DNA from: Dendrocalamus latiflorus | Lineage: Eukaryota; Streptophyta; Magnoliopsida; Poales; Poaceae | DNA length: 64,000 bases | Assembly: GCA_017311315.1 (NCBI GenBank) | Contig: CM029666.1 | Span: 31,878,749-31,942,748, forward strand | Direction: 5' to 3' | Shown: piece after piece, positions 35,561 to 47,303 of the stretch | Layout: every line of letters begins with the position of its first letter | Position numbering within the stretch: the first letter of the stretch is position 1 | Position numbers and translations under genes: made by a program | The notes under the pieces: generated by a model | What the model was told of the DNA's origin: nothing | Seen by the model: the letters and a program-made list of their open reading frames with translations, nothing else | The model's database searches: none

Positions 35561-37794
35561 CATCATCTATAGTGAAGTCGGTTCTAAAATCAAACAAAAT
35601 AGATTTTCTTCAAAATAAAGAGTCTAGTATCTGCAATGCTTGTTAACAAGCAAAATCTCATAAGCTTCCTTTTCATAATTCAGATCATGTATCAACCTCT
35701 CCTCTTGAGCTTGTGCATTCCGATGTATGGGGGCCTGCTCTTTTATCTGTTGGAGGTTATAAGTATTATGTCAGTTTTGTGGATGATTTCACCAAGTTTT
35801 GTTGGGTTTATCTCCTCAAACAAAAGTCTGATGTTGAGCAAATGTTCTACAAGTTTCAAAAACTAGTTGAACGGCAGCTAAATACCAAAATCCGCAACAT
35901 TCAAACAGATTGGGGTGGTGAATATCATAAACTCAATAGATATTTCCAAGATATAGGAGTTAATCATCGGGTATCATGTCCACACACATCACAACAAAAC
36001 GGTACAGCCGAACGAAAACATCGCCATCTTGTCGAAACAGCACTTGCCCTACTAGCTCAAGGTTGTTTGCCCTTACGTTTTTGGAATGAAGCAATTCTTA
36101 CAGCCTGTTATCTTATAAATAGAATGCCTAGTCGAACAATTGATAATCAAACTCCATTGTTTCGTCTCTTGCATATCAAGCCGGATTACAAGTTTCTGAA
36201 AACAATGGGTTGTGCTTGTTGGCCTCATCTCCGAGCTTACAATACTCACAAGCTGGATTTCCGATCAAAACAATGTGTTCCTTGGCTATAGCAGTATGCA
36301 TAAGGGCTATAAATGTCTAGATAGAGCAACCGGTCACATTTATATCTCAAGAGTTGTTATTTTTTATGAAACTGTGTTTCCGTTTGCCCATACTACTGAC
36401 AATAAGCCGTCTCAGCCTCCTTATATTATGGCATCAGTTTTTCCTATGCTTGAGCCACAGATACAAGATGATCACATACGGAATACTGCTTTGCCCTTGA
36501 CTAATTTAGATGAGGCCGATGGAGTCTCTGCTTTGGATGCAGGGGAGATACACTGTCTTCATCGACAGCAGGAGCATCACAACAACCGACAACAGCAGAA
36601 GATGACTCATCATCATCGCCACTTGCAGATTCAACGGCCACTGCTGGTTCTCAGGAGTCGAAACCAAACCTGACAATTCAAGTGCCAGAATCAGGTGATC
36701 ACTGAATTAAAACTCGACTGCAAGCTGGGATTGTCAAGCCGATTGTTCGAACAGATGGTACTGTTCCTTATCCTTTGCCCAGGAGACAGAGAAGTGCTGG
36801 TTTGGCTACTATTCCACATGAACCAACCTCTTTACAAGAAGCACTCTCTGATCCCGGGTGGCAAGTTGCTATGCAGATGGAATATGATGCATTGTGCAGA
36901 AATAAAACCTGGATTTTGGTTCCTAGACCTCAAGGACAAAATGTGGTCAGCTGCCGCTGGGTTTACAAAGTTAAGCAGAAAGCTGACGACACTATTGATC
37001 GTCTCAAGGCGCGTCTTGTAGCTAAAGGATACACACAGCAATATGGAATAGATTACTCAGATACCTTCAGACCGGTTGTTAAACCAGCCACGGTACGTTT
37101 AGTGTTATCCATTGCAGTGTCAAACGGATGGAGCTTACGACAAGTTGACGTGCAGAATGCCTTCTTGCACGGTGATTTAGATGAAGAAGTATATATGGAA
37201 CAACCACCAGGCTATGAAGACAAGTCTCAACCTCAGCATGTTTGTCGATTACAGAAAGCATTATATGGCCTCAAACAAGCACCGAGGGCTTGGTATTCAA
37301 AACTGCGTGACAAATTGCAGCAGCTAGGTTTTGAGGCATCAAAAGGTGACATCTCCTTGTTCATTTTTCAAAAACAGGGAATAACTATATATGTGCTTGT
37401 GTATGTGGACGACATAATCATTGCCGGTTCAAGCAGCCGAGCTGTAGAAAATCTGCTGCAAGAATTAACTGCCAACTTTGCTGTTAAAGATCTTGGAGAA
37501 CTCAGCTATTTTCTGGGATTGGAAGCTGTTCAAACCAGAGATGGGTTAACCTTAAGTCAATACAAGTATGCTAGTGATCTGCTAAAGCGTATGAATATGG
37601 CAGAGTGCAAACCAGTATCCACACCTATGGTAGCCGGTGAGAAATTGTCTAAGGCACAAGGCCGGCTCCTTAAAGGAGATGAAGTGTTCAAATACAGGAG
37701 TACTGTAGGGGCATTGCAATACCTTACTCTCACTAGACCAGATCTTTCCTTTTCAGTTAATCAGGTTTGTCGTTTCCAACAAGAACCTACGGAT
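35561..37794 (+). pseudogene. C3 integrase and reverse transcriptase, broken and cut by S1
   Basis: The integrase core spans 35713-36291 (HSDVWGP, QTDWGGEY, QNGTAERKHRH giving the Asp/Asp/Glu triad) and ends at a premature stop. A linker with frame changes covers 36212-36770. Reverse transcriptase is open over 36775-37794 (VDVQNAFLHGDLDEEVYM, LYGLKQAPRAWY, LVYVDDIIIAG near 37395) and stops where S1 entered. RNase H resumes at 41396. Confidence 0.92.
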
Positions 37795-40700
37795 TGTCGG
37801 GACCCCGGATTTCCGAACCCGGACCCTCTGTGTATTACTGCACTAGTCCCAGATCAAAGCTAGTGCACACAGTTAAACAGAAATGAATACATAACCAGCA
37901 ACGCTTTATTACAATATTAAAGAGTACAGACCGAAAGGTCTCATTATTACAATTGAGGTTTCAAGACCTCACACACACGAAACACAGCGGAAGCAAAAGA
38001 TAAACTCGGTGAAGACCAATCAATACGCCACAGGCAATTGACTGGGGAAGCGCGACCTAGTACTCCGGGAATCCTTCGTCGAATCCACAAGCGAAGTAGT
38101 CGTAGTCTCCCTCTTGAGCTTGGTATTCCTCTGAGTTTTATTTTTGAGTGCAGCATGTGAGTACATAAAGTACTCCGCAAGTCTTGGGAAAAATGCAATA
38201 GATGCAAGGCTTTAACAAAGAAGGCTATATGGTTCTTTTGCACAAAGTAATATTTTAATTTCAATTACTACTAATTATTTTCGAATGCATCAATTTAATA
38301 AAGTAAATGTTTAGCAGAAACTATCATTAATTTTATAGTGAAGGTTCCATCTACCAACACTAGCTAACCAATTACAATTGGTCAAGTTTAAAACTGCGGG
38401 TTCCATCCACCATCTCTGGCTCCAACTGCCAGGATACCTTTCCAAGAGTTCCCTCCACTCTCGGAATGAAAAAACTTTGATTTTAAAAACCAAAACTAAA
38501 AATCTACCATGTGAATGCATTCCTTGCCCGCCCTTGACCGTGGGCACGGCTATTCGAATAGTTTGACACTCTGCAGAGGTTGTACAACTTTACCCCCAAG
38601 AGATAAATTATCTTAACAGTCACCACGCTTCCTTTGGCATGAGACACAGATAAATTATCACAAAGCCTTTACCTCACTCTAGACTAGCTAGACACCACCC
38701 GCTGAGATTTCATCGCAGAAGGGTTAAATCTGCCCAATCCGAAGCCCCCTCTTGCGCCATATGAGTACAGTAAATCCCTGTACCTCACTGTGAATAACCA
38801 GTAACTCCCTGGCACCCACTTTCCACTGGTGGCACCTAAACTAGACTATCATGAGTTAATCCGCTAGGTCATACCCATATAGACTTAGGGTTGTACGGTA
38901 GTGGTCAGTCTGGACAAACACAAGCGTCGGTCCTTAGTTGACTAGGGTGGAACATACACTTTACAAGATCTCGTGCTTTCTGCACCAATCCAAACCAACC
39001 ATCCACCCTAATCTAAACCAATTTCCAAATTTTATTTTATTTTAAAGGATTAGTGGCAACTCCAATCACCACTAGACTTTAGAAACACAAGTCATTACAA
39101 CAATTCATAATTTCCCATTTTCAAGATTTCAAGGGTATTACAAAGCATGACTAAGCATTATACTACCAATCTACTATTCACAACTGAATATAGTAATCTC
39201 ATTATTGAGACAAAGGAAATTCTAGGGTTACAGAGGTACATGGCATTCAAATTCAATTGAGGGCATAACAAGGTTGGATATAACTAATGCCTTAAGATTT
39301 GAACTAATATTTTATATAAAAAGCAATGCACATAATTTAAAATAATTAAAACATTTCAAAATCATAGGTTCAAGATGATCAAAGGAGACTTGCCTTCTTG
39401 CACGCTCTCGAGGTCTTCCTGCTGTGGAGTGGAGAGGTCTTCAACAACGTTGGATTATACACGAGAAAAGACAGGGTAACAAAACAAATAAATACAAACA
39501 AAAAAATTCAAATAAACTCAAAATTCAAATAGAGGCCATAATTGGATAGATTATGATTTTAGAAGAATTTAGAAATTTGAATGGCTCAATTTGAAGTGAA
39601 AATGAGAAAGTTATGCTCATTTGAAAATCTCAGATTGAATAAATCCAGAAATTCCAAAATTTCTGACAGGTGGGGCCCACTGGCAGGAATTAATTTTTAA
39701 TCTTTTATTTTATTGTTTTTATTTTGAGTCTATGACAGGTGGGACCCACTGGTCAGTGAGCCCACGGGATCAGCCTCTGACATGTGGTACCCACTGGACA
39801 GTGAGCCCACTGGTTCAGCCTCTGACATGTGGAACCTACTGGACTCCGGGTCCACATGTCAGTGACCAGCGCAGATGGGTGGGGCCCAGACGACAGTGGC
39901 CAGAGCAGACGGCGGCCGCTGACGTGTGGGGCCCACTTGTCAGCGCGGAAAAATGAAGAAAGGCTCAACCTCAGCGTGCGGAGCCGGGGGCTCGAACGCG
40001 CGCCGAGGGAACCGGGGGGAGGAGAGAGCGCGCTGATAACCAGTAGGGCGGGGAGGCTTTGCCTACCCGTATAGGGCAACAAATCCCTTTGAGGGGTACC
40101 TGCTGGAGGGGCCGGGCAGAGGGGTCGGAGGCGGGGTTGCCGGCTGCGAGGGGAGGCCGGAGGGGTACTGGTGATGTCCAAAACGAGATCCGGGCGCGGA
40201 GGCGGTCCTGGCGGTGGGGTCAACGGGGTCCGGCGACGATCAGGGACGGCCGGCGACGAGGAGGGGCGGTGGCGCAGTACGGGTCCTCCGGTGCGACGGT
40301 GCTCCGGCGGCGGGGAGGCTCGGCCGAGGTGCTGGGAAGGTTCGCACGGCCAAGGGGAAGCTCGGAGTGGCGGTGGCGGGCTTCGGGGAGGACCGGAGCG
40401 GCGGGGATTGCTCGCCGGAGGGTGGCAGAGCTCGGAGAGGGAGGGCGCACGGTGGCAGAGCGCTTCGGGGCTCGGAAAAGAGAGGGAAAGGCTGTGGGAG
40501 GTAGTGCGGAGGGAGGCGGAGCTGGAGAGGCTATTTATAGGGGCGGAGGGGGAGCAGGGGAGCGGCAATTCCTCGCCGGGGTGTCGGCCGGAAAAAGGAA
40601 GGGCGCGGGGAGAAAAAGGAATTTGGGGAGGCGGAGAAGGAAGGGGCGCGGCGTTAGGGGATTTGTTTCCCGGCGGGGCTCGGGGTTTCCAAAACCGGGG

Positions 40701-41390
40701 AGAGGCAGGGAAGGCAAGGCTGGGTCCGCGGGGATTCGATCGCCGGCGCAAGAAAGGAAAGGGGAAAGGGAAAGAAGGAAAGGGGGCGGCTCCGCGGGGA
40801 CGAAGGGCCTGACAGGCGGGGCCCACGCGCAGTGAGAGAGGAGAGGAAAGGAGCAGGCGGTGCGGATGGAGCCGCGTGGCAGGGGAGGTGGATCGGGCGG
40901 TGGGTGTGGCACGAGCGGCTGACAGCCGGGGCCCAGGTGGCAGAGAGAGGAGGGGGCGCGGGGTGACCAACGGGCCGGGCCCGCTTGGCGGAGGGAGAGA
41001 GGAGGCGGCCTGGATTTGGCGAGCGGCGACGTGGGCGGTCCTAGGCCGTCCACGCGTCAGCTGGAGGGGCGGGGAGGGATTTTTATTTTAGAATTTGATT
41101 TTCAGAAAAGGCTAGGAAATTATTTAGGCCTCAGAAAAATATGAAAATACCTCCAAAAATTCCAGAAAAATTCACAGAAGCTCCTGGACATATTTTGGAC
41201 TTAATAAAATTATTTCCAACTACTGTTGGTATTTAATTTTCATATTTTAAATTACTTTTTAACTTTTAAAAATAGGTTTTAAACTCCAGAAAATCCAGAA
41301 AATCAGATAAAAGCCAAATAAAATCCAATTACTTTAAAATAATTAATTTGAATTTAAACTTTTCAGAAAGCAAATTTTTGGGATGTTACA
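37795..41390 (-). mobile_element. S1: 3.6 kb solo LTR, gypsy-like, nested in C3
   Basis: A perfect target duplication CGGAT (37790-37794 and 41391-41395) brackets a segment starting TGTCGGGACC and ending GGGATGTTACA. It has TG...CA ends but no gag, pol or internal repeat. Read on the minus strand it starts TGTAACATCCC and has a promoter-like TATAAATAG at 40531-40540 within a GC-rich block. Removing it restores the C3 frame across the site. It is most simply a solo LTR left by unequal recombination. A non-coding non-autonomous element is the alternative. Confidence 0.85.
40531..40540 (-). promoter_or_regulatory. TATA box of the S1 LTR
   Basis: CTATAAATAG on the minus strand sits between a GC-rich upstream block and the remaining LTR, the expected position for the LTR promoter. 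Confidence 0.6.
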
Positions 41391-41395
41391 CGGAT

Positions 41396-41953
41396 ATACA
41401 TCTTGAAGCAGTTAAAAGAATTCTAAGGTATATCAAAGGGACTGTCAACACAAGCCTGCTGTTCCGAAAGTCTCCAGAGTCACGTTTAAGTGTATTTACA
41501 GATGCAGATTGGGGAGGTGACTCGGATGATCGGAGATCAACAGGGGGTTATGTAGTATTCTTTGGTAACAATCTAATCTCCTGGAGTTCTAGAAAGCAAC
41601 CAACCGTATCACGCTCAAGCACAGAGGCAGAATACAAAGCCCTTGCAAATGGCACAGCCGAAGTGTTTTGGTTGCAGTCCATGCTAAAAGAACTGAAGAT
41701 ATCCCTGAGTCAAAAACCAATACTTTGGTGTGATAATTTAGGTGCAACATATCTAAGTGCTAATCCTATTTTTCATGCCCGAACAAAGCACATCGAAATA
41801 GACTTTCATTTCGTAAGAGAAAAGGTCGCATCAAGAGAATTGGAGGTTAGATTTATCGCTTCCAGAGATCAAATCGCAGATGTCTTCACAAAGGCTGTAC
41901 ACAAACATGCTTTGCAGAAAGTATATCACAATCTCAATCTTGTGGCAGGTTGA
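41396..41953 (+). pseudogene. C3 RNase H, 3' part separated by S1
   Basis: It continues the C3 pol frame with IHLEAVKRILRYIKGT. The RNase H residues are visible as FTDADWGGD, SRSSTEAEYKALANG and WCDNLGATYLSANP, then HIEIDFHFVREK, to a TGA at 41951-41953, just before the polypurine tract. The fragment itself has no stop. Confidence 0.93.
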
Positions 41954-41966
41954 GATTGAGGGGGAG

Positions 41967-42250
41967 TGTTAGAAATCTGAATCTGAAGGCAGATCGGTTA
42001 TTGAGTTTGTCCTGGACTCTGAAGACTGAATAGGAATAGTTTCCCTCCTCTCTCTCTCTCTCTGATTGTGTTATTTACTGTACACCTTCCGAAAACAGAA
42101 GTCGTGTCCGTCTCGGTTTGCTGGGAGATCTTTCTGACTCTTAAGCAATGTAATTTCCTCTTGTAATCTCAATCCATGTACTCTGTGACATATAAATTAA
42201 CATGAAGGGATCGGAGGGGATCCTTGCGGCAAACATTAGATTTTCTAACT
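41967..42250 (+). repeat. C3 3' LTR
   Basis: 284 bp, beginning TGTTAGAAATCTGAATC and ending TTTTCTAACT. It keeps the uninterrupted CT tract into which G2 jumped in the other LTR. The target duplicate GCGTT follows. Confidence 0.93.
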
Positions 42251-42255
42251 GCGTT

Positions 42256-45200
42256 GACAGACCGTGCAATCCTTAATGAAAGTCTGTACTAATTGGCGAG
42301 CCCCCGGAGTATGGAAGTCCACATGGAATTGCTGCAATGTCTTTTGAACCTCTTCGTGGTCGGTGTGTGCTGCCGCAAGTACCAATTGTAGGAGGGGGAT
42401 GCCTGTGGGATATAAATCTGGTTGTTGAGCAAAACCAAACCGTCAGTGATCACCTAGTGTTCGTCGTGCTGACCTACTATAATTTCATCACGGAGACCAC
42501 TAAACTGGGGTCCATCCCTGCCGCCTGCCGTAGCTCATCAAAGAGGGCTAGAGATGGGGCAGAGATGGTGTGAACTTTGGCTATGATGCTGTCTGGGCCA
42601 GCGATCAGTAGTGATGGAAGCTTCTGCTCGTCATCGCACCGAGAGAGTGCGTCCGTCACCGTGTTGAGGCAGCTCGGCCTGTACTGCACCTGCACCATGA
42701 AGTCATAACCCACCAGTTTACTCGCCCACTGATGTTGCGGAATAATCAACAGACGCTGATCCAATAGAAACTTGAGGCTATAGTGGTCAGTGCAGATGAG
42801 GAAAGCGCATCCCCATAGATATGGTCACCAATGACGGACAGCCTGGATGAGCCCGATCAACTCCTGTTTGTATGCCGCCAACTTGGAATGACATGCCACC
42901 ATCGGATGACTAAAGAAGGCGATTGGGCAAATGCCCTGATGGAGCACCACCCAGACTCCTAATCCAGACGCGTCGCACTCAATGATGAAGGGCTTGCCAA
43001 AATCTGGTAATTGCAAAACCGGAGTGGATGACAGAGCGGCCTTCAATGCTGTGAAAGCGACGGTGACCTCTTCCATCCACCGGAAGTCCTCTTGCGAAGG
43101 AGACGTGTGAGTGGTGCAGCGATGGTGCCGTAGTCCTTGATAAAGTGACGATAGTAGCCCGCCAATCCTAAGAAGGCGTGGACTGCCCAAATGGACGGGG
43201 GTTGTGGCCGCTCCTCAACGGCCATGACCTTCTACTGGTCCATCGCCACGCCTACCGCTATGATGACATGCCCCAAGTAAGAGAGATGTGGTGCCAAATA
43301 AACACTTAGACTGCTTGAGGATGAGATGATGGCGATGGAGCTCCTGGATGACCATGTGAATATGATAGAGGTGCTCGGCCCAGGAGGAACTGTAAATCAA
43401 AATGTCATCAAAAAAGACATGGACGAAACAACGAAGAAAAAGGTCGAGCATGTCATTCATGTGCGCCTGAAACATGGCCGGTGCATTGATCAGACCAAAC
43501 GACATGACCAAGAACTCATAGTGTCCTTGATGTGTACGAAAAGTTGTCTTCTAGATGTCATCGAGGTGCATATGAACTTGGTGGTAGCCGGAGCGGAGAT
43601 CCAGTTTGGTGAAGAATCTGGCGCCGCGTAGTTCATCCAATAGTTCCTCCATCACCGGAATGACAATTTTATCTTTGATAGTATTGTCATTGAGGGCGCG
43701 ATAGTCAACACAAAAATGCCAAGAATCATTCTTCTTGTGCACCAAAAGGACAGGCGACGAGAAGGCTGACGTGTTGATGCGTATGATGCCTTGTTGAAGC
43801 ATCTCCTGCACATTGGCATTCAAGCTCATTTTTTTTGTAGCTGAGGGTAGCGATATGGCCAAACTGCTGCAGAATTCGTCCCCTGAACCAGATGAATCTG
43901 ATGATCGTATGGATGCGCTGGTGGTAGGCCACTAGGCATGGCAAATAAATCTGCAAACTTTGCTAGCAGCAACCCAGTACCTCACTGTTGCTGTTGTCAA
44001 GGCTCCGGCTCCTTCTGCCGCTCAGCCATGGAGGGTGACGTGGTGAGATTGGTACCAGAAGAACATGGATAGCCTATGGAAATCCCATGTGATCGGCCTG
44101 AGGGTAGCAAGCCACTGGACACCCAATACAATGTCAAATCCTGCCAATGGTATGGAGCAAAAATCCATGATGAATGCCTCTAAGCCGATTTGAAGTCGCA
44201 ATTATTGGTAGAACCCTGTGTTGAAAAGCTTGTCTCCATTGGCGACAGCCACTCGCAAGCCGTGTTGTGTAGACTGCAGGGGTAATCCCACACGTGCGCG
44301 AACGGTTTCGTTGATGAAGTTGTGCGTGGAACCCGAATCAACCAAGGCAACGAGCTGCTGGTCTCCCACCGTGACTGCCAACTGCATCATGCGGCCCGTG
44401 CTGACTCCAGTAATTGCGTGCATTGGTATTTTCAGATCGGAAACTCCTGCATCTTCCATGGCAGCCCCTGTCTCAATTCTTCAGTGCTAACTCAATATAC
44501 AAAAGTTTCTTGCACATGTGTTGGGTGAGTATTGCTGTCATAATTGTAGCATAACCCGAGACGTCACCGTTCTTCCATCTGGGCACAGGTCAGCTTGTGA
44601 ATGAATCGCAGAGGCGGCCCGTGCGTTGCGCCCCCTGCCGGTCCTCCGGCCTTCACCCCTGAACTTGGCGTGGTGGCAGGGATGGATGGGCGCGCTAGAA
44701 TTCCGCCTTTTCTGGCCTGTCTGGGCAACAGTGACAGCCTAGTGGCGTCGAGAGCAATCTACGCCCGGCGCTCATAGGCACAAGCAAGGCTCATGGCGAC
44801 GTCCAAACTCTAATGTGCCTCTAGCTCGACGTCGATGCGTAGAAGCTCAGAGAGATTCGCCGTGAACATATGGAACTGTTGCTCTGGCGTCAAGTTAGCT
44901 CGGATCAGGAGAGCCAAGAATTGAACTTGATATTCGGCCACGGTGCTTGTCTGACGGAGATGTATGAGTTCCCCCAAAGGATTGTGGCGCAAGGGCAGCC
45001 CAAAGCACATACGCACCATCTCTGAGAAATGACGCCAGCTAGGTGTGCCCTCATTCCGCTCAACGTGATTGTGCCATTATTGTGCGGTGCCGTGCATGTG
45101 GTAGGATGCCAACCACACTTTTCCTTCTTGAGAGTCCGCTTCCTACGAAAGAATTGTTCGCAGCGGTTTAGCCAGGGCAACTCCGTTGAACACCGAGAAC

Positions 45201-45430
45201 TCCAGTCGATGAAATTGCGAAGGCTTGACGTCAGACAGCAGTGTTGGTCGCACAGCCAGAGGTGGCGCCGGCTGTTGTGTGACGGTCTCCTTGCTGCTAC
45301 TGCCTGACCCTCCAATGCTGCCAGGCGCGTCGGCTTGTTAGAGTGGCCAACTGCGCAATGATTTGGTCAAGCTTTTGGTCGGTCAAGCTGACCTCATTGC
45401 CGTTGCCGGACATGATGTCGAGGTTAGCGG
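42256..45430 (-). pseudogene. G1 gag, protease, reverse transcriptase and RNase H, decayed
   Basis: Read right to left: gag starts at 45413 (MSGNGNEVSLTDQK) and continues in scraps to 44810. A protease scrap LVALVDSGSTHNFINE lies near 44310-44365. Reverse transcriptase pieces are at 43551-43862 (FCVDYRALNDNTIKDK, LDLRSGYHQVHMH) and 43215-43511 (VHVFFDDILIYSS). RNase H pieces are at 42825-43190 (IIECDASGLGVWVVLHQ) and 42477-42764. The reading then leads into the integrase finger cut by C3. Multiple frame changes and stops show long inactivity. Confidence 0.9.
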
Positions 45431-45445
45431 TGCGCTCTAATACCA
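45431..45445 (-). other. G1 primer-binding site
   Basis: On the minus strand TGGTATTAGAGCGCA lies three bases after the LTR. It is a diverged initiator tRNA-Met complement and fixes the inner edge of the right LTR. Confidence 0.75.
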
Positions 45446-45448
45446 AGT

Positions 45449-45944
45449 TGTTATGGCCCGAGCTCAAACTGTGAAGATTGTAGTAGTGTGAGACAGGAGG
45501 ACGAGGGAGGAACAGCCGTCGGCGAGAAGACGCCGTGCCGGCTGGAGAGGGCAGTGCGCTGAGAGGCACACCAGCCGCAAGGAAGAAGAGAGAAGGTAAA
45601 CTCTTTCATATTTCTTCTCAATGTTCTGATAGCCCATATATGGGTAATCCCTAACAATCCTTTTCTAACTTCAAAGAGGCAAGCAAATCTCTAATACCTT
45701 ATCTAATTCTAACTGAATTGGAAAGCAACACTAAAGATAGGAAAGTCTAACCCAAACCAATGGAAGCACAGCCGTGCCATCCGGGTCCTGTATCGCATCC
45801 GGCATGGACTGCTCCCCTGCCGCTTCCGCTTCGGTCATGGACCATGCCGCTGCTACTTCCGTCCGCCTGACAGCTGGACCCGACTTTGCTGCCACGCCTG
45901 CCTGCGTGCGTCTCTGCACGTAGTGTTGCACTGCTGCCTGACCA
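45449..45944 (-). repeat. G1 5' LTR
   Basis: Read on the minus strand it starts TGGTCAGGCAGCAG and ends CGGGCCATAACA. The outer 318 bp matches the left LTR at 27043-27334. Confidence 0.85.
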
Positions 45945-46404
45945 TGACAGTTGAGTGAATAAAGGTAGTCTGTGCTTGTTTGTTAACACAGAAAAACTTA
46001 TAAGTATATTGCCACATCAAGAACAGAAGAAAGATCCTCATCTGTGCTTGTTTGTTAACACATAAAACAATTTAGAAGTATATTGGTAGCCACAGGTCTC
46101 CTTTTCAAAAATTAGAAGTCTGGTTGCAATCTGCTGCATGACTCACATGATGGGCAACTGGGCTCTTGTCTCTTGATATCAACTTCCATGTCAGCCAGGT
46201 GCTTACAGTAAACGAATAGCCATCACCAAGCAAAATAACCACGCATGTTCTTCACAAGAAGCTGAAGAATGAAGATATCTTTGTTCCAGGAAAAGAATGA
46301 AGGTATTCCAACATACAGTCTCCGATGGAGTGCCTTGCGGTGCATGTTTTAAGAAGATTCGAGGCACCTTTCTCTGATGGAATGTCCTTGCAAGCGACTG
46401 GCAC
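45945..46404. other. Flank between G1 and the hAT element, with a possible 3' exon
   Basis: A minus frame from about 46207 to the TAA at 46112-46114 reads KHLADMEVDIKRQEPSCPSC and ends in ESCSRLQPDF. It is Cys-rich and looks protein-like, but I know no family and see no joined exon. A short duplication (TCTGTGCTTGTTTGTTAACAC) appears at about 45969 and 46039. The hAT target duplicate ACTGGCAC ends the block. Confidence 0.3.
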
Positions 46405-46570
46405 CAGTGTTTTCAAGTCGTCCGACTAATCGCGATTAATCGCGATTAGTCGTCCAGATCGGTCACTGGGGTTCGATTTGGGGTAGCGACCCGATTACCT
46501 CGATCAGAAGTCCGGTCGTCCGATTAGTCGACGACTAATCGCGATTAATCGTCCGACTAGGACAGAGACG
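46405..46570. repeat. hAT left terminal and subterminal region
   Basis: After the 18 bp terminal repeat come several CGACTAATCGCGATTA palindromes and CGTCCGAC variants. Equivalent motifs at 50535-50654 are in inverse arrangement. Such clusters are candidate transposase-binding sites. Confidence 0.85.
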
Positions 46571-47303
46571 ACTAATCCCGGCGGATCGCGCGCGAAAAAA
46601 TGGCGCCCGAGCAGAGGAGCGGGCGCAGCGGGCGCGGGAAAAGCATGGCCGCCCGCGCGGGAGGGAAAAGAGGGAGAGGGAGGAAAAGGACGGACTCACG
46701 GACGCCGCGCGGGAGGGAAAAGAGGGAGAGGGAGGAAAAGGACGGACGCCGCGACCCGCACCTTCCGCTCTCTGCCGGGAAGCTGCTCTGCCCCGGCCGC
46801 TGTCCTCCCCGCCGGGCGGCTGCTCCCGCCGGCCACTGGATCCGCCGGCGATCAGCTCCTTCCGCCAGGCGCTGGTCCCGCCGGTCCTCTGCTCCCGCCG
46901 TCCTCTGCTCCACAGGCAAGTTTCCCCGCCGGCCACTCTCCTCCCCGCCGTCCTCCCCTGCTCCTCTGTCCTCTCTCCTCTGTTTGCTTTGAAGTGAATC
47001 TGAGATCTGAATGCTTGAGCTTGAGCCTTGAGGTGCTCTGTCCTCTCTCCTTGTTTGCTTGAAGTGCTCCCGCCGGCCACTCTCCTCTGATTTGAATGCT
47101 TGAAGTTCTCTCAGGGCTGCAATCCTCTGCTTTGAAGGCTTGAAGCCGTCGGTCATTCCTCTCTGGTGATGAGCTGCTCCAACGACAGTTTCAGTTTGTG
47201 CCTTTTCCCTCTCCATCTTCTGTCCTCACCTGCATCCTCTCTGCTAGGAAGCCTGCTAAGTTGTGCTTCTGCTTCTACAGATGTGGACCGACGACGTGCA
47301 AAC
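46571..47303 (+). other. hAT 5' leader
   Basis: A GC-rich region with a near-perfect ~50 bp tandem repeat (GGGAGGGAAAAGAGGGAGAG at about 46660 and 46710), followed by CT-rich DNA. It probably holds the promoter and 5' untranslated exon. Open frames on both strands here are compositional. A possible intron acceptor, TTCTACAG, precedes the chosen ATG region. Confidence 0.5.

Larger units (their letters stand above)
28464..42250 (+). mobile_element. C3: Ty1/copia element nested in G1 and itself hit twice
   Basis: The target duplication GCGTT (28459-28463 and 42251-42255) brackets it. The 5' LTR is 28464-28558 plus 33932-34135, split by gypsy element G2. Internal DNA runs 34136-37794 and 41396-41966, split by solo LTR S1. 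The 3' LTR is 41967-42250. Both LTRs start TG and end AACT, a non-canonical TG...CT pair. The polypurine tract TTGAGGGGGAG stands at 41956-41966. Confidence 0.95.
27043..45944 (-). mobile_element. G1: old Ty3/gypsy element, host of the nested insertions
   Basis: The element is present in two pieces, 27043-28463 and 42256-45944. They rejoin exactly across the C3 target duplication GCGTT, which lies inside the integrase zinc-binding region (the pieces spell CTVCQ and RNKTEH). Gag is at the right end and integrase at the left, so it is on the minus strand. Its right LTR (45449-45944) is complete and its left LTR is truncated. The coding frames are heavily disrupted. It belongs to the same broad gypsy type as G2 by its QRNKTE and DSGSTHNFIN motifs. 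Confidence 0.9.

Noticed and set aside
39753..40970. 405-codon Pro/Ser/Arg-rich minus-strand open frame
   Set aside because: It lies wholly inside the S1 solo LTR, is low-complexity and GC-driven, and is matched by open frames on the opposite strand.
46535..47216. Minus-strand Arg/Ser-rich frames of 181 and 214 codons
   Set aside because: They cover the hAT 5' leader, are compositionally biased, and run opposite to the transposase gene.
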